Shown piece after piece: positions 35,201-48,275 of a stretch of 64,000 bases of DNA. Location of the stretch: the NCBI RefSeq assembly GCF_012273655.1, contig NZ_JAAWWP010000017.1, positions 1-64,000 on the forward strand, given 5' to 3'. This stretch comes from Streptomyces physcomitrii. Its GTDB lineage: Bacteria; Actinomycetota; Actinomycetes; Streptomycetales; Streptomycetaceae. Numbering within the stretch: position 1 is the stretch's first letter; the number at the start of each line of letters is the position of its first letter. The notes below the pieces were generated by a model that saw nothing but the letters and a program-made list of their open reading frames with translations, made no database searches and had not been told where the DNA came from. The position numbers were made by a program, and so were the translations under genes.

Positions 35201-38200
35201 GGGCTCGCCGGTGCGGCGGGCATGGACGGCGAGCTGTCTGCGGCCCCCGGCGTCGGCTGCCTCGACCGTCACCTGGAGGTCGACTGCGCCCTGTTCCGGC
35301 AGCAACAGCGGTGTCTCCAGGGTGAGTTCGGCGATCTCGGCGGCGCCGACCCGGGCCGCCGCCTGCAGGGCGAGTTCGGCGAAGGCCGTGCCGGGCAGCA
35401 GGGCGGTGCCGCGTACCGCGTGGTCGGCGAGCCAGCGGTCCTCGCGGGCGGAGAGGCGGCCGGTGAGGACCACCGTGTCCTTCTCGGCGAGGGCGAGGTG
35501 GGCGCCGAGCAGCGGGTGGGCCAGGGACTCCACCCCGGCGGACTCCATCTCGCCGGTGCGGGCGGTGGAACGCAGCCAGTACCGCTCGCGCTGGAAGGCG
35601 TAGGTGGGCAGGTCGACCCGGCGGGCCCCGGCGAGGACGGCGGCCCAGTCGGCCTCGACACCCTGGGTGAAGGCCTCCGCGAGCGCGGCCCGGAAGCGGC
35701 CGGTGCCGCCCTCGTCGCGGCGCAGGGTGCCGAGGCCCGGGTGGTCGAGTCCCGGGACGAGGACGGGGTGCGGGCTGACCTCGATCAGGACATGGCCCCC
35801 GGATTCGCCGAGGATCCGGGTCACCTCGTCGAAGCGGACGGTCTCGCGGAGGTTGCGGTACCAGTAGCCGCCGTCGAGTTCGGTGCCGTCCAGCCACCGG
35901 CCGGTCACCGAGGACAGGAAGGGCACCTCGGCGGGCCTGGGGCGCACCGGGGCCAGCGCGCGGGCCAACTCCGCTTCCAGCTCCTCCACCTGGGCGGAGT
36001 GCGAGGCGTAGTCCACGGAAACCCGCCGGGCGCCGGGCACCCGGTCGAGCACCTCCGTCAAGGCGCTGGTGCCGCCGGAGACCACCACCGAGCGCGGGCC
36101 GTTCACCGCGGCCACCGAGACGCCCTCGGGCAGCGCCGCGCGGGCCTCGGCGAGCGGCAGCGGCAGTACGGCCATGCCGCCGCGTCCGGCGAGGGAGCGC
36201 AGGGCGGCGCTGCGCAGCGCGACCACCCGCGCCCCGTCGTCCAGGCTCAGCGCGCCCGCGACACAGGCCGCCGCGATCTCGCCCTGCGAGTGCCCGGCGA
36301 CCGCGGCGGGGCGCACCCCGCAGGAGCGCCACAGCTCGGCGAGCGAGACCATCACCGCCCACAGCACCGGCTGCACCACGTCCACCCGGTCGAGCCCGGG
36401 CGCGCCCTCGGCGCCCCGCAGGACCTCGGTGAGCGACCAGTCCGTATGGGGCGCGAGGGCCCGCGCGCACTCTTCGAGGCGCGCGGCGAACACCGGTGCC
36501 CCGTCGAGGAGTTCGAGGGCCATGCCCTGCCACTGCGCGCCCTGCCCCGGGAAGACGAAGACGGGGGCGGCGCTTTGGCGGACCCGGCCCTCGTGGAGGT
36601 GGTCGGCGGGTTCCCGCTCCGCGAGCGAGGCGAGCCCGGCGAGCAGGCGCGCCCGGTCCTCGGCGACCACCGCGGCCCGGTACTCGAAGGCGCCCCGGGT
36701 GGTGGCGAGGGAGAGGCCGAGGTCGGCCGGGTCGAGCGCGGGCCGCTGTGCGGCGTACGCGGCCAGGGCGCGGGCCTGGGCGCGCAGGGCCGCCGGTGAC
36801 TTGGCGGAGAGCAGCCAGGGCACGGCGGGGCCGGGGAGCACCGGCTCCCGGGGGGCCGGGGCCTGGGCTGCGGGTGCCTGTTCCAGGATGACGTGGGCGT
36901 TGGTTCCGCTGATCCCGAAGGAGGAGACGGCGGCGCGGCGGGGGCGGCCGGTGGCGGGCCAGTCGCGGCGCTCGGTGAGCAGGCTGACGGCGCCGGAGTC
37001 CCAGTCGATGTGCGGGCTCGGCTCCTCGGCGTGCAGGGTGCGCGGCAGCACGCCCTCCCGCAGGGCCATCACCATCTTGATGACCCCGCCGACCCCGGCG
37101 GCGGCCTGGGTGTGCCCGAGGTTCGACTTCAGCGAGCCGAGCCACAGCGGGCGGCCCTCCTCGCGCCCCTGCCCGTAGGTCGCCAGCAGGGCGCCCGCCT
37201 CGATCGGGTCGCCGAGCCGGGTGCCGGTGCCGTGCGCCTCCACCGCGTCGATGTCCCCTTCCCGCAGGCCGGAGTTGGCGAGGGCCTGGCGGATCACCCG
37301 CTCCTGCGAGGGGCCGTTGGGCGCGGTGAGGCCGTTGCTCGCGCCGTCCTGGTTGACGGCCGAGCCGCGCACCACGGCGAGGGCCCGGTGGCCGTTGCGC
37401 CGCGCGTCGGAGAGGCGCTCCAGGAGGAGCAGGCCCGCGCCCTCGCCCCAGCCGGTGCCGTCCGCCCCGGCGGCGAAGGACTTGCAGCGCCCGTCGGCGG
37501 CGAGTCCGCCCTGGAGGGAGAACTCGACGAAGGTCGTCGGCGTCGCCATCACGGTGGCCCCGCCCGCGAGCGCGAGTCCGCACTCGCCCTGCCGCAGCGC
37601 CTGGGCCGCCAGGTGCAGGGTGACCAGGGAGGAGGAGCAGGCCGTGTCGACGGTGAGCGCGGGACCTTCGAGACCGAGGGCGTAGGAGATCCGCCCGGAG
37701 AGCACGCTGCCCGCGTTGCCGGTGCTGAGATGGCCGTCGACGCCCTCGGGGACCTCGCCGAGCCCGCTCGCGTAGTCGTGGTACATCACGCCCGCGAAGA
37801 CGCCGGTGCTGCTGCCGCGCACCGAGGCCGGGTCGATGCCCGCGCGTTCGAAGGCCTCCCAGGCGGTCTCCAGGAGCAGCCGCTGCTGCGGGTCCATCGC
37901 CAGCGCCTCGTGCGGGGAGATCCCGAAGAAGCCCGCGTCGAACTCGGCGGCCCCGTAGAGGAATCCGCCCTCCCGGACCGCCGAGCGTCCCGCCTCCCCG
38001 GGCTCGCCGAAGAGGGCGTCGAGGTCCCAGCCGCGGTCCTCGGGGAACCCGGCGATGCCCTCCCGTCCGGCCGCGACCAGCTCCCAGAGGTCCTCCGGGG
38101 AGCGGACCCCGCCCGGGTAGCGGCAGGCCATCCCGATGACCACGATCGGGTCGTCCTCGGTACGGGTCCGGGAGGGCGCCCGCGGGGACGGCGCCGGCGC

Positions 38201-41200
38201 GGCTTCGGGTCCCGCCACGAGCCGGGCGCGCAGGTGGGCGATGAGGGCCGCGGGGGTGGGGTGGTCGAAGACCAGGGTGGCCGTGAGGCGGGTGCCGGTC
38301 TCGGCGGTGAGGCGGTTGCGCAGTTCGACGGCGGTCAGCGAGTCGAAGCCCTGCTCGGTGAAGGCGCGGTCGAGGGCGACCGCGGCGGTGCCGGAGTGGC
38401 CGAGCACCGCGGCCACCTGCCGCCGTACCAGCTCCGCCACGCCCTCGGCGGTCCAGGTGCCGCCGGGTTCCGTGCCGCCGGAGCCCGCGGCCGGGCGGCG
38501 GGTGGCGGTACGGATCAACCCCCGCAGCAGCGGCGGTACTTCGGCGCCGGAGGGCCGCAGATCCAGCGGGGTGGGCACGAGCAGCGGCGCGGGGTGGCCG
38601 AGCGCCCGGTCGAAGAGGGCGAGGCCCTGCGGGGCGGTGAGCGCGGCGAGCCCGGAGCCGGTGATCCTGCCCCGGTCGCCCTCCGCGAGCCGCCCGCCCA
38701 TGCCGCCGCCCTCGGCCCACAGGCCCCAGGCCAGCGAGGTCGCGGGCAGTCCGCGGGCCGCCCGGTGCTGGGCCAGCGCGTCCAGGAAGACATTGCCCGC
38801 CGCGTAACTGCCCTGCCCCGGCGCCCCGAAGACACCGGAGGCGGAGGAGAAGAGCACGAAGGCGGCGAGGTCCCGGTCCGCGGTGAGTTCGTGCAGATGC
38901 CAGGCCGCGTCCGCCTTGGGCCTCAGCACGGTGTCCAGGCGGTCAGGGGTGAGCGAGCCGATCACCCCGTCGTCCAGTACGCCCGCCGCGTGCACCACGG
39001 CGGTCAGCGGATGCGCGGCGGGGATGCCCGCGAGCAGCGCGGCGAGGGCCGCCCGGTCGCCGACATCACAGGCCGCGAGCCGCGCCTCACCGCCCGACTC
39101 GGCCAGCTCCGCGACGAGTTCACGGGCCCCCTCGGCTCCGGCGCCGCGCCTGCCGACCAGCAGCACGTGCCGTACGCCGTGCGCGCGCACCAGATGGCGG
39201 GCGAGCAGGGCACCGAGACCGCCGGTGCCGCCGGTGATGAGGACCGTGCCCTCCGGGTCGAGGGAGGCGGCCTGCTCGGGCCCGGCGGTGGCACGGGCGA
39301 GCCGGGGGGCCAGCACCCGGCCGCCGCGCAGGGCGAGTTGGGGCTCGTCGAGGGTGAGGGCGGCGTCGAGGTCGGCCTGCGGGGGCAGTTGGGCATCGAG
39401 GCGGGTGGGCGTCGACGGTCCGGCGTCGGGCGCCGCCTGGGTCGGCGATCCGGCGCCGGGCCCCACGTCCTCCGCGTCCACCAGCCGGAAGGCTCCCGGG
39501 TTCTCCGCCTGCGCGGACCGCAGCAGTCCCCAGACGGTCGCCGCCGCCGGGTCGGGCACCTCCTCGCCCGGTACGGCGGCCAGCGCGCCCCGGGTGACGA
39601 ACACCAACTGGGCGGCGGCGTACCGCTCTTCGGCGAGCCAGGCCTGCACAAGCCCGAGGGCGCGATGCGCGAGGCCGTGCGCCGCGGGGACCGGCCCCGC
39701 CGGGGAGTGCCCCGAACCGGTGCAGGAGACCAGGACCCTGGCGGGCACCGTCTCCAGCGCGGCCAGCTCCTCGGCCGAACTCACCCACACGGACGCGGAG
39801 TCGGGCGTCGCCTCCGGCACGGGAAGCTCGGTCCAGTCGACCTCGAAGAGGGAATCGGGGCGCCGGGCGGCGGCTCCCTCAACCGGCCGCAGCGCCAGCT
39901 GCTCGACGCTGACCACGGGCGCGCCGCCGGGGTCCACGGCCACCAGGGCGACGGTGTCCCGGCCCGCCGGGGAGATCCGCACCCGCAGGGCCTCGGCGCC
40001 CGCCGCGTGCAGGGTGACGCCCGTCCAGGAGAAGGGCAGGCTCGGCCGGTTGCCGGTGACGAACTCGCCCAGGCCGACCGCGTGCAGGGCCGCGTCGAAC
40101 AGCGCCGGGTGCAGCCCGAACCGGTGCGCCGCGCCCGCCTCCTCGGGCAACTCGACCTCCGCGTACACCTCTTGGCCCTGGCGCCAGACCGCGCGCAGCC
40201 CCTGGAAGGCGGGTCCGTAGCCGAAGCCCGACTCCGCGAGATGCGCGTACAGCCCCTCCACCAGGACCTGTTCGGCATCGGCGGGCGGCCAGGTGAGCGA
40301 GGGGAGCTGCGGGGCGGCAGCGGCGCCGAGCCGGCCGGTGGCGTGCCGGATCCAGGGGTCCCCGTCCTGCCGGGAGTGGAGGGCGAGAGTACGGCCGCCG
40401 TCCGGCTCGGGCGCCCCCAGCCGGATCTGGAGCTGTACGGGGGCCTGCTCGGGCAGTATCAGCGGCGCCTCGATGGTCAGCTCGTCGAGCCGCCCGAGCC
40501 CCACCTCGTCACCGGCCCGAACCGCCAGCTCCACCAAGGCGGTTCCGGGAACGAAGACGGTGCCCTCGACGGCGTGGTCGGCCAGCCAGGGGTGGGTACG
40601 CAGCGCGAGACGGCCGGTGAAGAGCACCTGCTCGTCCTCGGCCAGGGTCACGGTCGCGCCGAGCAGCGGATGCGCGGCACCCCGCAGCCCCGCCGCGGCG
40701 ACATCGCCCACGCGCTCCGGCTCGGGCCAGTACCGCTCCCGTGCGAAGGGATACGTCGGCAACTCCACCCGGCGGCCCGGCAGGACCCCGGCCCAGTCGG
40801 CGTCGATCCCGTGGGTGAACAGCTCCCCCACGGCCGCGAGCACCGACTGCGCCTCCCCTCGGTCCCGGCGCAGCAGGGCGGTGCAGCCGTGACCGCCGGA
40901 CGCGGACTCCGCCAGGCACTCCTGGGCGGCGGCGGTCAGCACCCCTTCGGGCCCCAACTCCAGGAAGACCAAGGCGCCTTCGCGGGCGAGGGTACGTATG
41001 CCGTCGTGGAAGAGAACGGTCTGACGGGCATGGCGTACCCAGTAGTCCGGAGAGGTCAGCTCGGCGGGCTGCGCCAGCTCACCGGTCACGTTCGAGACGA
41101 GCGGGATCCGGGGCTCCGACAACGTCAACCCGCCCACGACCGTGGCGAATTCGACGAGCATCGGGTCCATACGCGGGGAATGGAACGCATGACTCACCGC

Positions 41201-43450
41201 GAGGCGCTTGACGCGATGACCGGCCTGACGCGCGGCCTCCTCGATCTCCGCCACCGCATCCGCGTCACCGGACAGTACGCACGCCAACGGGCCATTGACC
41301 GCGGCGACTTCCACGCGGTCGACGTACCCCGCACACAGACGGGCAGCCTCCTCCGCCGCCACGGAAACCGCGAGCATCGCACCACCCGAAGGCAACGCCT
41401 GCATCAACCGGCCCCGGGCCGACACGAGTTGAGCCGCATCCGCGAGCGAGAACACCCCTGCCACATGCGCGGCGGCGATCTCCCCGATCGAATGCCCCAG
41501 AAGGAAGTCCGGCCGCACACCCCACGACTCCACCAACCGGAACAACGCCACTTCCACAGCGAACAACGCAGGCTGCGCCCACACCGTCTGCTCCAAAGCC
41601 TCCGCATCACCGCCGAAGACGACGCCCTTCAGCGACCGGCCCACATGACGGTCGAGTTCCGCACACACCACATCGAAAGCCTCCGCGAAGACGGGAAACG
41701 CCTCGTACAACTCCCGCCCCATACCCGCCCGTTGCGCCCCCTGCCCCGTGAACAGAAAGGCGGTCGTCGGCTCGCTGCGGCCCTCTCGTACGGCGAGGTC
41801 GTCGAGGGCGGTGAGCAGGTCCTCGCGGGTGGTGCCGGTGGCGGCGGCGCGGTGCGGGAAGCGGGGGGCGCGGGCGAGGGAGTGGGCGAGGTCGGCGGGG
41901 GTGTGGCCGGGGTGCCGGACGGCGTGGGCGCGCAGTTGGTCCGCGCGGCGGCGGAGGGCTTCGGGGGTGGCGGCGGAGAGCAGCCAGGTGTGCGCGGGCG
42001 GCAGGGGCCGGTCGTGGTTCTCGTCCGCGGCGGGCCCTTCGGGGGCCTCTTCCAGGATGACGTGGGCGTTGGTGCCGCTGACGCCGAAGGCGGAGACGCC
42101 GGCGCGGCGGGGCCGGCCGAGGGCGGGCCATTCCCTCTGCTCGGTGAGGAGTCGGACGCCGCCGGTGGACCAGTCGACGTGCGGGGTGGGGCTGTCGACG
42201 TGGAGGGTGCGGGGCAGGGTGCCGTGCCGCAGGGCGAGGACCATCTTGAGGACGCCCGCGACCCCGGCGGCGGCCTGGGTGTGCCCCAGGTTGGACTTCA
42301 CCGAGCCGAGCCAGAGCGGGCGTTCGGCGGGGCGGTTCCTGCCGTAGGTGTCGAGGAGGGCCTCCGCCTCGATGGGGTCGCCGAGGATGGTACCGGTGCC
42401 GTGTGCCTCGACGGCGTCGATCTGGTCGGGGGTGAGGCGGGCCTGGGCGAGGGCCTGGCGGATGACGCGCTGCTGGGCGGGACCGTTGGGGGCGGTCAGC
42501 CCGTTGGAGGCGCCGTCCTGGTTCACCGCCGAACCGCGCAGCACCGCCAGGACCTGGTGGCCGTTGCGCCGCGCGTCCGCCAGGCGCTCCAGGACGAGGA
42601 CGCCCGCGCCCTCGCCCCAGCCGGTACCGTCTGCGCCCGCCGCGAAGGCCTTGCAGCGGCCGTCGGCGGCGAGACCGCGCTGCCGGGAGAACTCCACGAA
42701 GACGCGCGGGGTCGCCATCACGGTGGCCCCGCCCGCGAGCGCGAGGCCGCACTCGGAGCGGCGCAGGGACTCGGCGGCCAGGTGCAGCGAGACCAAGGAG
42801 GAGGAGCAGGCGGTGTCCACGGTGACGGCGGGGCCGCCGAGGCCGAGGACGTAGGAGAGGCGCCCGGAGAGGACGCTCGCCGCGTTGCCGGTGCCGAGGT
42901 AGCCCTCCAGTCCGTCCTCGGCGGCCAGGGCGCCGAAGAGGGCCCCGTAGTCCTGGCCGTTGGTGCCCATGAAGACACCGGTGCGGCTGTCGCGCAGGGC
43001 CGCCGGGTCGAGTCCGGCGCCTTCCAGGGCCGCCCAGGCGACTTCGAGCAGGATCCGCTGCTGCGGGTCCATCGCCTTCGCCTCGCGGGGGCTGATGCCG
43101 AAGAAGGCGGGGTCGAACTCGGCCGCCCCGTCGAGGAATCCGCCCTCGCGCACATAGCTGGTGCCCGGCCGGTCGGGGTCCTCGTCGTAGAGGGCCGCCA
43201 GGTCCCAGCCGCGGTCGGCGGGGAAGGGGACGAGGGCGTCGGTGCCCTCGGCGAGGAGCCGCCACAGCTGCTCCGGTGAGCGCACGCCGCCGGGGAAGCG
43301 GCAGCCCATGCCGACCAGGGCGATGGGCTCGTGCTCGCGGTCCTCGGCGTCCTTCAGCCGCTTATTGGCCTCGTCGAGGTCGCTGGTGACCCGCTTGAGG
43401 TAGGACAGCAGCTTCTGCTCGTTGCCCGTCGGCTTCTGCGCGTCGCTCAT
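32264..43450 (-). CDS. Type I polyketide synthase, last two modules and thioesterase
   Basis: 3728 residues: N-terminal docking coil (about 1-40), KS (40-467), AT (563-845), DH (925-1185), KR (about 1200-1590), ACP (near 1702), KS (1770-2190), AT (2294-2580), DH (2645-2905), KR (2925-3250), ACP (near 3373), TE (3506-3718). Both KS have DTACSSS, HGTGT and [10 protein letters not shown]. The first AT has GHSIGE and HAFH (malonyl-CoA); the second has GHSQGE and YASH (methylmalonyl-CoA). Both DH have HxxxGxxxxP and DAALH. Both KR have LDD (B-type, D-alcohol) and the catalytic Ser and Tyr. The TE has GYSSGG (Ser near 3579), LLDTF and GDHFTM. Each module therefore adds a double bond, giving a 2-methyl-2,4-dienoyl end that the TE releases, probably as a macrocycle. 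The stop is 4 bp into the exporter gene. Confidence 0.96.
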   Translation of the reverse strand: MSDAQKPTGNEQKLLSYLKRVTSDLDEANKRLKDAEDREHEPIALVGMGCRFPGGVRSPEQLWRLLAEGTDALVPFPADRGWDLAALYDEDPDRPGTSYVREGGFLDGAAEFDPAFFGISPREAKAMDPQQRILLEVAWAALEGAGLDPAALRDSRTGVFMGTNGQDYGALFGALAAEDGLEGYLGTGNAASVLSGRLSYVLGLGGPAVTVDTACSSSLVSLHLAAESLRRSECGLALAGGATVMATPRVFVEFSRQRGLAADGRCKAFAAGADGTGWGEGAGVLVLERLADARRNGHQVLAVLRGSAVNQDGASNGLTAPNGPAQQRVIRQALAQARLTPDQIDAVEAHGTGTILGDPIEAEALLDTYGRNRPAERPLWLGSVKSNLGHTQAAAGVAGVLKMVLALRHGTLPRTLHVDSPTPHVDWSTGGVRLLTEQREWPALGRPRRAGVSAFGVSGTNAHVILEEAPEGPAADENHDRPLPPAHTWLLSAATPEALRRRADQLRAHAVRHPGHTPADLAHSLARAPRFPHRAAATGTTREDLLTALDDLAVREGRSEPTTAFLFTGQGAQRAGMGRELYEAFPVFAEAFDVVCAELDRHVGRSLKGVVFGGDAEALEQTVWAQPALFAVEVALFRLVESWGVRPDFLLGHSIGEIAAAHVAGVFSLADAAQLVSARGRLMQALPSGGAMLAVSVAAEEAARLCAGYVDRVEVAAVNGPLACVLSGDADAVAEIEEAARQAGHRVKRLAVSHAFHSPRMDPMLVEFATVVGGLTLSEPRIPLVSNVTGELAQPAELTSPDYWVRHARQTVLFHDGIRTLAREGALVFLELGPEGVLTAAAQECLAESASGGHGCTALLRRDRGEAQSVLAAVGELFTHGIDADWAGVLPGRRVELPTYPFARERYWPEPERVGDVAAAGLRGAAHPLLGATVTLAEDEQVLFTGRLALRTHPWLADHAVEGTVFVPGTALVELAVRAGDEVGLGRLDELTIEAPLILPEQAPVQLQIRLGAPEPDGGRTLALHSRQDGDPWIRHATGRLGAAAAPQLPSLTWPPADAEQVLVEGLYAHLAESGFGYGPAFQGLRAVWRQGQEVYAEVELPEEAGAAHRFGLHPALFDAALHAVGLGEFVTGNRPSLPFSWTGVTLHAAGAEALRVRISPAGRDTVALVAVDPGGAPVVSVEQLALRPVEGAAARRPDSLFEVDWTELPVPEATPDSASVWVSSAEELAALETVPARVLVSCTGSGHSPAGPVPAAHGLAHRALGLVQAWLAEERYAAAQLVFVTRGALAAVPGEEVPDPAAATVWGLLRSAQAENPGAFRLVDAEDVGPGAGSPTQAAPDAGPSTPTRLDAQLPPQADLDAALTLDEPQLALRGGRVLAPRLARATAGPEQAASLDPEGTVLITGGTGGLGALLARHLVRAHGVRHVLLVGRRGAGAEGARELVAELAESGGEARLAACDVGDRAALAALLAGIPAAHPLTAVVHAAGVLDDGVIGSLTPDRLDTVLRPKADAAWHLHELTADRDLAAFVLFSSASGVFGAPGQGSYAAGNVFLDALAQHRAARGLPATSLAWGLWAEGGGMGGRLAEGDRGRITGSGLAALTAPQGLALFDRALGHPAPLLVPTPLDLRPSGAEVPPLLRGLIRTATRRPAAGSGGTEPGGTWTAEGVAELVRRQVAAVLGHSGTAAVALDRAFTEQGFDSLTAVELRNRLTAETGTRLTATLVFDHPTPAALIAHLRARLVAGPEAAPAPSPRAPSRTRTEDDPIVVIGMACRYPGGVRSPEDLWELVAAGREGIAGFPEDRGWDLDALFGEPGEAGRSAVREGGFLYGAAEFDAGFFGISPHEALAMDPQQRLLLETAWEAFERAGIDPASVRGSSTGVFAGVMYHDYASGLGEVPEGVDGHLSTGNAGSVLSGRISYALGLEGPALTVDTACSSSLVTLHLAAQALRQGECGLALAGGATVMATPTTFVEFSLQGGLAADGRCKSFAAGADGTGWGEGAGLLLLERLSDARRNGHRALAVVRGSAVNQDGASNGLTAPNGPSQERVIRQALANSGLREGDIDAVEAHGTGTRLGDPIEAGALLATYGQGREEGRPLWLGSLKSNLGHTQAAAGVGGVIKMVMALREGVLPRTLHAEEPSPHIDWDSGAVSLLTERRDWPATGRPRRAAVSSFGISGTNAHVILEQAPAAQAPAPREPVLPGPAVPWLLSAKSPAALRAQARALAAYAAQRPALDPADLGLSLATTRGAFEYRAAVVAEDRARLLAGLASLAEREPADHLHEGRVRQSAAPVFVFPGQGAQWQGMALELLDGAPVFAARLEECARALAPHTDWSLTEVLRGAEGAPGLDRVDVVQPVLWAVMVSLAELWRSCGVRPAAVAGHSQGEIAAACVAGALSLDDGARVVALRSAALRSLAGRGGMAVLPLPLAEARAALPEGVSVAAVNGPRSVVVSGGTSALTEVLDRVPGARRVSVDYASHSAQVEELEAELARALAPVRPRPAEVPFLSSVTGRWLDGTELDGGYWYRNLRETVRFDEVTRILGESGGHVLIEVSPHPVLVPGLDHPGLGTLRRDEGGTGRFRAALAEAFTQGVEADWAAVLAGARRVDLPTYAFQRERYWLRSTARTGEMESAGVESLAHPLLGAHLALAEKDTVVLTGRLSAREDRWLADHAVRGTALLPGTAFAELALQAAARVGAAEIAELTLETPLLLPEQGAVDLQVTVEAADAGGRRQLAVHARRTGEPWTRHASGTLAPAATAEAPAVDTVWPPRGAEPVPLDGFYPALAEAGLEYGPAFRGLRAAWRHGADLYAEVGAPQDADPARFALHPALLDAALHAAGLGGFGDGVRLPFSWTGVRLHRPGAEALRVRLSPAGADALALTVLDGSGNLVATVGSLLLRPLAAGRLGVQDALFQVDWRRLPVPEAGPYPQAARTVEVDTGAGLRPTLHAALGAVQEFLRAPAAGPLVFVTRRAMDVPGQAPEAGTDPVAAAVWGLLRSAQSEHPGLFRLLDTDGTEPPALLAAAVRGLDEPGLALRGGAAHAPRLTRAALPAADAEAPWPGGEFGPEGTVLLTGGLGVLGRAVARHLVTAHGVRHLLLVSRSGGGAGAADEVRAELAAAGAESVRLAACDVADREALAALLATIPAEAPLRGVVHAAGVLDDGVVQSLTPERLDTVLAPKAEGAWNLHELTAGLDLTAFVLFSSASGLLGAPGQASYAAANAHLDALAALRRAQGLPGLSLAWGLWAERGAMTAGLDAAEPARGGGVRALSTEEGLALFDAARAQRDPLRVPLRLDTAALRARAAEEGIPHLLRELVSAPAVRPGADAAAAADLSDPLAVVRAQTAAVLGHASAEEVEADRKFLELGFDSLTSVRLRNRLNTATGLSLTATAIFDHPTPAQLAAHLATLLGASPGAPRHPAESGGPVAALYRAACAEGKIEAATDLLVAAARLRPAFTWRPGDTDQAPLEAVRLAESRSQEHDQSQGQSRSGDQGAGGLPLFALPSLTALSSPHQYARFGAALRERRALSVLPLPGYVDGEALPADLGSLVGRVAEALGQHTGGAPFALAGYSSGGWLAHAVAARLEELGAPVRALVLLDTFLPGDAADPAFRGEMVSAMFAREEDFGWATDARLTAMGGYFGLFHRWEPAPLATPVLLVRAERSLTGDHRPRWPAPHTPVDVPGDHFTMLEQEAAAAAGAVDAWLRTAAGAQRIEGERTRP
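41029..41765 (-). repeat. Nearly identical AT cassette, copy in the 3728-residue PKS
   Basis: Covers most of the malonyl AT of the penultimate module. It matches 45710-46446 without gaps, differing at roughly one base in fourteen by eye. The coding strand is rich in G and T and poor in C compared with flanking modules (many GTG, TTG, GCG and GGT codons). Confidence 0.85.
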
Positions 43451-43451
43451 G

Positions 43452-46400
43452 TCAGCGGGTTCCGTACTTCTCGTCGATGTACGCGAACAGGTCGTCCGCG
43501 GTGTCCAGGCCCGCGCTGCCCGCGTCCTCCTCGGCGGCCAGGTCCTCGGCCGGGGTGTCGCGCAGGGCCGCGAGGAGGGTTTCCAGGCGGTCCGCGACCT
43601 CCGCCCGGGTGGCCGCGTCGTCGAGTCCGGGCAGCGAGCCCTCCAGGCGGGCGAGGCCGTCGAGGGCCCGGCCGGCCGCGGTGCCGCCGAGGGCGGAGAC
43701 CAGGTGGGCGGCGAGCGCCTCCGGGTTCGGGTGGTCGAAGACGACCCCGGCGGGCAGGCTCAGACCGGTGGCCGCGCCGAGGGCGTTGCGCAGGTCCACG
43801 GCCATCAGCGAGTCGAAGCCGAGGTCGCGGAAGGGCTTGCGGGTCTCGACCCGGTCGGCGCCGCCGTGGCCGAGCACCCGCGCCGCCTGCCCGCGCACCA
43901 ACTCCCGCAGCGTGCCGAGCTGTTCCTCCTCGCTCTGCGTACCGAGCCGCTCGCGCAGACCCCCCTCCGGGGCTTGCGCGCGCTGCCGGGCCGCTTCGGG
44001 TATCCGCGCGAGCAGCGGGCTGGGCCGTACGGCGGTGAGCCCGGCGGCGAAGCGCTCCCAGTCGATGTCGGCGACGGCCAGGCAGGCATCCCCGTGGTCG
44101 AGTGCCTGCTGCAGGGCGTCGAGTGCCCGGGCGGGCGCCATGGCGCGGACGCCGTGCCGGTCCAGGCGGGCGCTGACACCGTCCGCGGCGGCGGCCATGC
44201 CACCGCCGCCCCAGGCGCCCCAGGCGAGCGCGGTCGCGGGCAGCCCGTCGGCGCGGCGCTGCTCGGCGAAGGCGTCCAGGAAGGCGTTGGCGGCCGCATA
44301 GTTGGCCTGCCCGGCGCCGCCCACCGCCCCGGAGAAGGAGGAGTAGAGGACGAAGGCGTCCAGGTCCCGGTCGGCGGTGAGTTCGTGCAGGTGGCGCACG
44401 GCCTCCGCCTTCGGCCGCAGTACGGTGGCGAGCCGCTCGGGGGTCAGCGCGTCCAGGACGCCGTCGTCGAGGACCCCCGCGGTGTGCACGACCGCCGTGA
44501 GCGGGAACTCCGCCGGCACCTCGTCGAGCAGTGCGGCGAGCGCGGTCCGGTCGGCCACGTCGCAGGCGGCCAGGGTGACCCGGACGCCCCGCTCGCCGAG
44601 TTCGGCGGCCAGTTCCCGGGCCCCGGGCGCCTCCGGCCCGCGGCGGCCGGTGAGGAGCAGGTGCTCGGCACCGCGGTCCGCGAGACGGCGGGCGAGGTGG
44701 GCGCCGAGGGCCCCGGTACCCCCGGTGATCAGGACGGTTCCGGAGGGCCGCCACTCCCCGGCCGCCGCCGTGGGACGCTCGGCGCGCACCAGCCTGCGCG
44801 CGTACAACCCGCCCTCGCGCACGGCGAGTTGGTCCTCCCCCGCCGGATCGGCGAGCACCCGGCAGAGCAGATCGAGCGTCTGCGTGCCCTCCGCCACGGG
44901 CAGGTCGAGCAGGCCTCCCCACCGCTCGGGGCTCTCCAGGGCGGCGGCCCGGCCGAGCCCCCAGACCTGGGCCTGCGCGGGTTCGGCGAGCCGGTCGCCC
45001 TCCCCGGTGGAGACGGCTCCCCGGGTGGCGCACCACAGCGGGGCCGCCACGGCGGCGTCGCCGAGCGCCTGGTGCAGCAGCAGCACCTCGTCGAGTCCGG
45101 ATTTCCCCGGCGCGGCGGGCAGGCTCAGCACCCCGGCGGGCGCCTGGCGCCCCGCCAGCGCCGCACGGATCCGCTCCGCCATACCCTCCCGGCTCTCCGC
45201 CGCCGCCAGACTCAGTACCTCGGCCCCCCGTTCCAGGAGAGCCTGCCGTACGGTCCCGCCCCGGTCACCGACCAGGAGCCAGGTCCCGGCAGGCCCGGCG
45301 GCCGAGGGCTCCGCGAGGCGTTCCCAGACGACGCGGTACTGGAGGCCCGCGGCGGCCTCCCTCCCGGCAACGGCACCTCCGCTCCGCGCCGCCGCCCAGT
45401 AGCGCTCCCGCTGGAAGGGGTACGTGGGCAGTGGGACACGTGTCGTGGGCGAACTCCCGTACACGGCACGCCAGTCGGGGACGACACCGGCACAGAACAG
45501 GGCACCGAGCGCGGCAGCGGCCGAACGCTCCTCACCGGCGTCGCTTCGGAGCACCGGCACCGCGACCGGGTCCGCTTCCTCCCCCGTAGTGGGCAGGGCC
45601 TCTCGCACCAAGGCGGTCAGGACAGCTTCCGGGCCCAGTTCGAGAAAACGGGTCACTCCCGCGTCGGCGAGAGTGCGTACGCCATCGTGGAACAGGACGC
45701 TCTGCCGGACATGGCGTACCCAGTAGTCCGGAGAGGTCAGCTCGGCAGGCTGCGCAAGCCGGCCCGTCACGTTCGAGACGAGCGGGATACGGGGCTCCGA
45801 CAACGTCACCCCGCCCACGACGGTGGCGAATTGGGCGAGCATCGGGTCCATACGCGGGGAATGGAACGCATGACTCACCGCGAGCCGCTTCACCCGGTGA
45901 CCAGCCTCACGCGCCGCCTCCTCGATCTCCGCCACCGCATCCGCGTCACCGGACAGCACGCACGCCAACGGACCGTTCACCGCGGCCACTTCCACCCGGC
46001 CCACGTAACCCGCACACAGCCGGGCAGCCTCCTCCGCCGCCACGGAAACCGCGAGCATCGCACCACCCGACGGCAACGCCTGCATCAACCGGCCCCGCGC
46101 CGCCACAAGTTGAGCCGCATCCGCGAGCGAGAACACCCCCGCCACATGCGCGGCAGCAATCTCCCCGATCGAATGCCCGAGCAGGAAGTCCGGCCGCACA
46201 CCCCACGACTCCACCAACCGGAACAACGCCACTTCCACAGCGAACAACGCAGGCTGCGCCCACCCCGTCCGCTCCAACAACTCGGCATCCCCACCGAAGA
46301 CAACAACCTTCAGCGACCGGCCCACATGACGATCGAGTTCCGCACACACCCCATCGAAAACCTCCGCGAAGACGGGAAACGCCTCGTACAACTCCCGCCC

Positions 46401-48275
46401 CATACCCGCCCGTTGCGCACCCTGCCCCGTGAACAGAAAGGCGGTCCGGCCGTCGGGCGGGGTGCCCTGGACGGTTCCGGGGGTGGGGTCGCCGGTCGCG
46501 AGTGCGTGGAGGGAGGTGAGGAGTTCGGTGGGCGTCTCGGCGGTGAGGGAGGCGCGGTGGTCGAGGGCGGCGCGGGTGGTGGCCAGGGCGAACGAGGCGT
46601 CCGTCAGGGGCAGTTCGGGGAGGGCGGAGAAGTGGGCGTGCAGGGAGGCGGCCTGGGCGCGCAGGCCCGCGGTGTCACGGGCGGAGAGGACGAACGGGAG
46701 GGGGCCGCGGCGGACGGGCTCCGGCGGCACGACGCCCCCGCCGGGCTGTTCCGCGGACCGCTGCCCCACGACCTGCCCGAGTGCCTGGTCCGCGACCTGC
46801 GCGGGGGTCCCGCCCGCGACCTGTGCGGGCGCGCGCTCGGGTGCCTGTTCCAGGATGACGTGGGCGTTGGTGCCGCTGATGCCGAAGGAGGAGACTCCGG
46901 CGCGGCGGGGGCGGCCGGTCTCGGGCCAGTCGGTGTGTTCGGTGAGGAGGCGTACGGTGCCCGCCGACCAGTCGACCCGGGGTGTCGGCTCGTCGATATG
47001 CAGGGTGCGCGGCAGCCGGCCGTGGCGCAGGGCGAGGATCATCTTGATGACACCGGCGACACCCGCGGCGGCCTGGGTGTGCCCCAGGTTGGACTTCACC
47101 GAGCCGAGCAGCAGCGGGAGTTGGCGAGCCCTGCCGTAAGTGGCCAGGAGCGCCTGGGCCTCGATGGGGTCGCCCAGCTCGGTGCCGGTGCCGTGTGCCT
47201 CGACGGCGTCGACCTGGTCGGCGGTGAGGCGGGCGTTGCCCAGGGCCTCTTCGATGACGCGCTGCTGGGCGGGGCCGTTGGGGGCGGTGAGGCCGTTCGA
47301 GGCGCCGTCCTGGTTCACCGCCGAACCGCGCAGCACCGCCAGGACCTCGTGGCCGTTGCGCCGCGCGTCCGAGAGCCGTTCCAGGAGCAGCAGCCCGGCG
47401 CCCTCGCCCCAGCCCGTACCGTCCGCGCCCGCCGCGAAGGCCTTGCAGCGGCCGTCGCGGGCCAGACCGCCCTGGCGGCTGAACTCGGAGAACAGGGTCG
47501 GCATCGCCATGACGGTGGCGCCGCCCGCGAGCGCGAGGGCGCACTCCCGGCGCCGCAGTGCCTGGGCGGCCAGGTGCAGGGCGACCAGGGAGGCGGAGCA
47601 GGCGGTGTCCACGGTGACCGCCGGGCCTTCGAGCCCGTACACATAGGAGAGGCGGCCGGAGAGCACACTGGCCGCGTTGCCGGTCATGATGTGACCGCCG
47701 AGGTCCTGCGCGGAGTTGACGGCGACGGGGGCGTAGTCCTGACCGTTGGTGCCGATGAACACACCGGTCCTGCTGCCGCGCAGGCTGTCCGGGTCGATCC
47801 CGGCGCGTTCGAAGGCCTCCCAGGAGGTCTCCAGGAGGAGGCGCTGCTGCGGGTCGAGGGCGAGCGCCTCGCGCGGGGAGATGCCGAAGAACCCGGCGTC
47901 GAAGTGGGCGGCCCCGGGCAGGAAACCGGCCTCGCGGGCGTGCGAGCCGTGCGGCGCGTCCGGGTCGAGGAGCGCGTCGAGGTCCCAGCCGCGGTCGGTG
48001 GGGAAGCCCGTCATGGCGTCGGTGCCCGCGGCGAGGAGGTCCCACAGCGCTTCCGGAGTGTCGGCGCCGCCGGGGAAGCGGCAGCTCATGGCGACGACCG
48101 CGAGGGGTTCGCTGTCGCGTGACTCGCTCTCCCGCAGCCGTTCCTGGGTCTGCTCCAGCTCGGCGGAGACGCGCTTGAGGAAGTGGCGCAGCTTGTCTTC
48201 GTTGGACACGGGCGGGTTCTCCGTCGGGGTCGTGCGAGGGGTGGGGCGGGAGGCCGGTGGCGGCGCGGTGCTCAC
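43452..48275 (-). CDS. Type I polyketide synthase, one module (KS-AT-KR-ACP)
   Basis: 1607 residues: docking coil, KS (about 57-480, DTACSAS, HGTGT), AT (612-895, GHSIGE and HAFH, so malonyl-CoA), KR (structural half from about 950, catalytic half 1175-1370 with [15 protein letters not shown] and NYAAAN), ACP (GFDSL near 1486) and a C-terminal docking tail ([16 protein letters not shown]). There is no DH, so a D-configured hydroxyl is left at C7 of the predicted product. GTG at 48275 overlaps the upstream stop by 4 bases; the docking coil starts at a second GTG (48209) with GGAG, which may be the true start. Its AT closely matches that of the first module of the next gene over bases 45710-46446. 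Confidence 0.95.
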   Translation of the reverse strand: MSTAPPPASRPTPRTTPTENPPVSNEDKLRHFLKRVSAELEQTQERLRESESRDSEPLAVVAMSCRFPGGADTPEALWDLLAAGTDAMTGFPTDRGWDLDALLDPDAPHGSHAREAGFLPGAAHFDAGFFGISPREALALDPQQRLLLETSWEAFERAGIDPDSLRGSRTGVFIGTNGQDYAPVAVNSAQDLGGHIMTGNAASVLSGRLSYVYGLEGPAVTVDTACSASLVALHLAAQALRRRECALALAGGATVMAMPTLFSEFSRQGGLARDGRCKAFAAGADGTGWGEGAGLLLLERLSDARRNGHEVLAVLRGSAVNQDGASNGLTAPNGPAQQRVIEEALGNARLTADQVDAVEAHGTGTELGDPIEAQALLATYGRARQLPLLLGSVKSNLGHTQAAAGVAGVIKMILALRHGRLPRTLHIDEPTPRVDWSAGTVRLLTEHTDWPETGRPRRAGVSSFGISGTNAHVILEQAPERAPAQVAGGTPAQVADQALGQVVGQRSAEQPGGGVVPPEPVRRGPLPFVLSARDTAGLRAQAASLHAHFSALPELPLTDASFALATTRAALDHRASLTAETPTELLTSLHALATGDPTPGTVQGTPPDGRTAFLFTGQGAQRAGMGRELYEAFPVFAEVFDGVCAELDRHVGRSLKVVVFGGDAELLERTGWAQPALFAVEVALFRLVESWGVRPDFLLGHSIGEIAAAHVAGVFSLADAAQLVAARGRLMQALPSGGAMLAVSVAAEEAARLCAGYVGRVEVAAVNGPLACVLSGDADAVAEIEEAAREAGHRVKRLAVSHAFHSPRMDPMLAQFATVVGGVTLSEPRIPLVSNVTGRLAQPAELTSPDYWVRHVRQSVLFHDGVRTLADAGVTRFLELGPEAVLTALVREALPTTGEEADPVAVPVLRSDAGEERSAAAALGALFCAGVVPDWRAVYGSSPTTRVPLPTYPFQRERYWAAARSGGAVAGREAAAGLQYRVVWERLAEPSAAGPAGTWLLVGDRGGTVRQALLERGAEVLSLAAAESREGMAERIRAALAGRQAPAGVLSLPAAPGKSGLDEVLLLHQALGDAAVAAPLWCATRGAVSTGEGDRLAEPAQAQVWGLGRAAALESPERWGGLLDLPVAEGTQTLDLLCRVLADPAGEDQLAVREGGLYARRLVRAERPTAAAGEWRPSGTVLITGGTGALGAHLARRLADRGAEHLLLTGRRGPEAPGARELAAELGERGVRVTLAACDVADRTALAALLDEVPAEFPLTAVVHTAGVLDDGVLDALTPERLATVLRPKAEAVRHLHELTADRDLDAFVLYSSFSGAVGGAGQANYAAANAFLDAFAEQRRADGLPATALAWGAWGGGGMAAAADGVSARLDRHGVRAMAPARALDALQQALDHGDACLAVADIDWERFAAGLTAVRPSPLLARIPEAARQRAQAPEGGLRERLGTQSEEEQLGTLRELVRGQAARVLGHGGADRVETRKPFRDLGFDSLMAVDLRNALGAATGLSLPAGVVFDHPNPEALAAHLVSALGGTAAGRALDGLARLEGSLPGLDDAATRAEVADRLETLLAALRDTPAEDLAAEEDAGSAGLDTADDLFAYIDEKYGTR
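45710..46446 (-). repeat. Nearly identical AT cassette, copy in the 1607-residue PKS
   Basis: Partner of 41029-41765, at a constant offset of 4681 bases. Both ends stop abruptly, at the first strand of the AT (FLFTGQGAQ) and just after its end (WVRH). Confidence 0.85.

Noticed and set aside
36893-43279. A very long open frame on the plus strand (about 2100 codons) opposite the PKS gene
   Set aside because: It is the antisense shadow of the 3728-residue PKS. The Gly/Arg/Val/Glu-rich translation has no domain, while the minus strand encodes intact KS, AT, DH and KR motifs.
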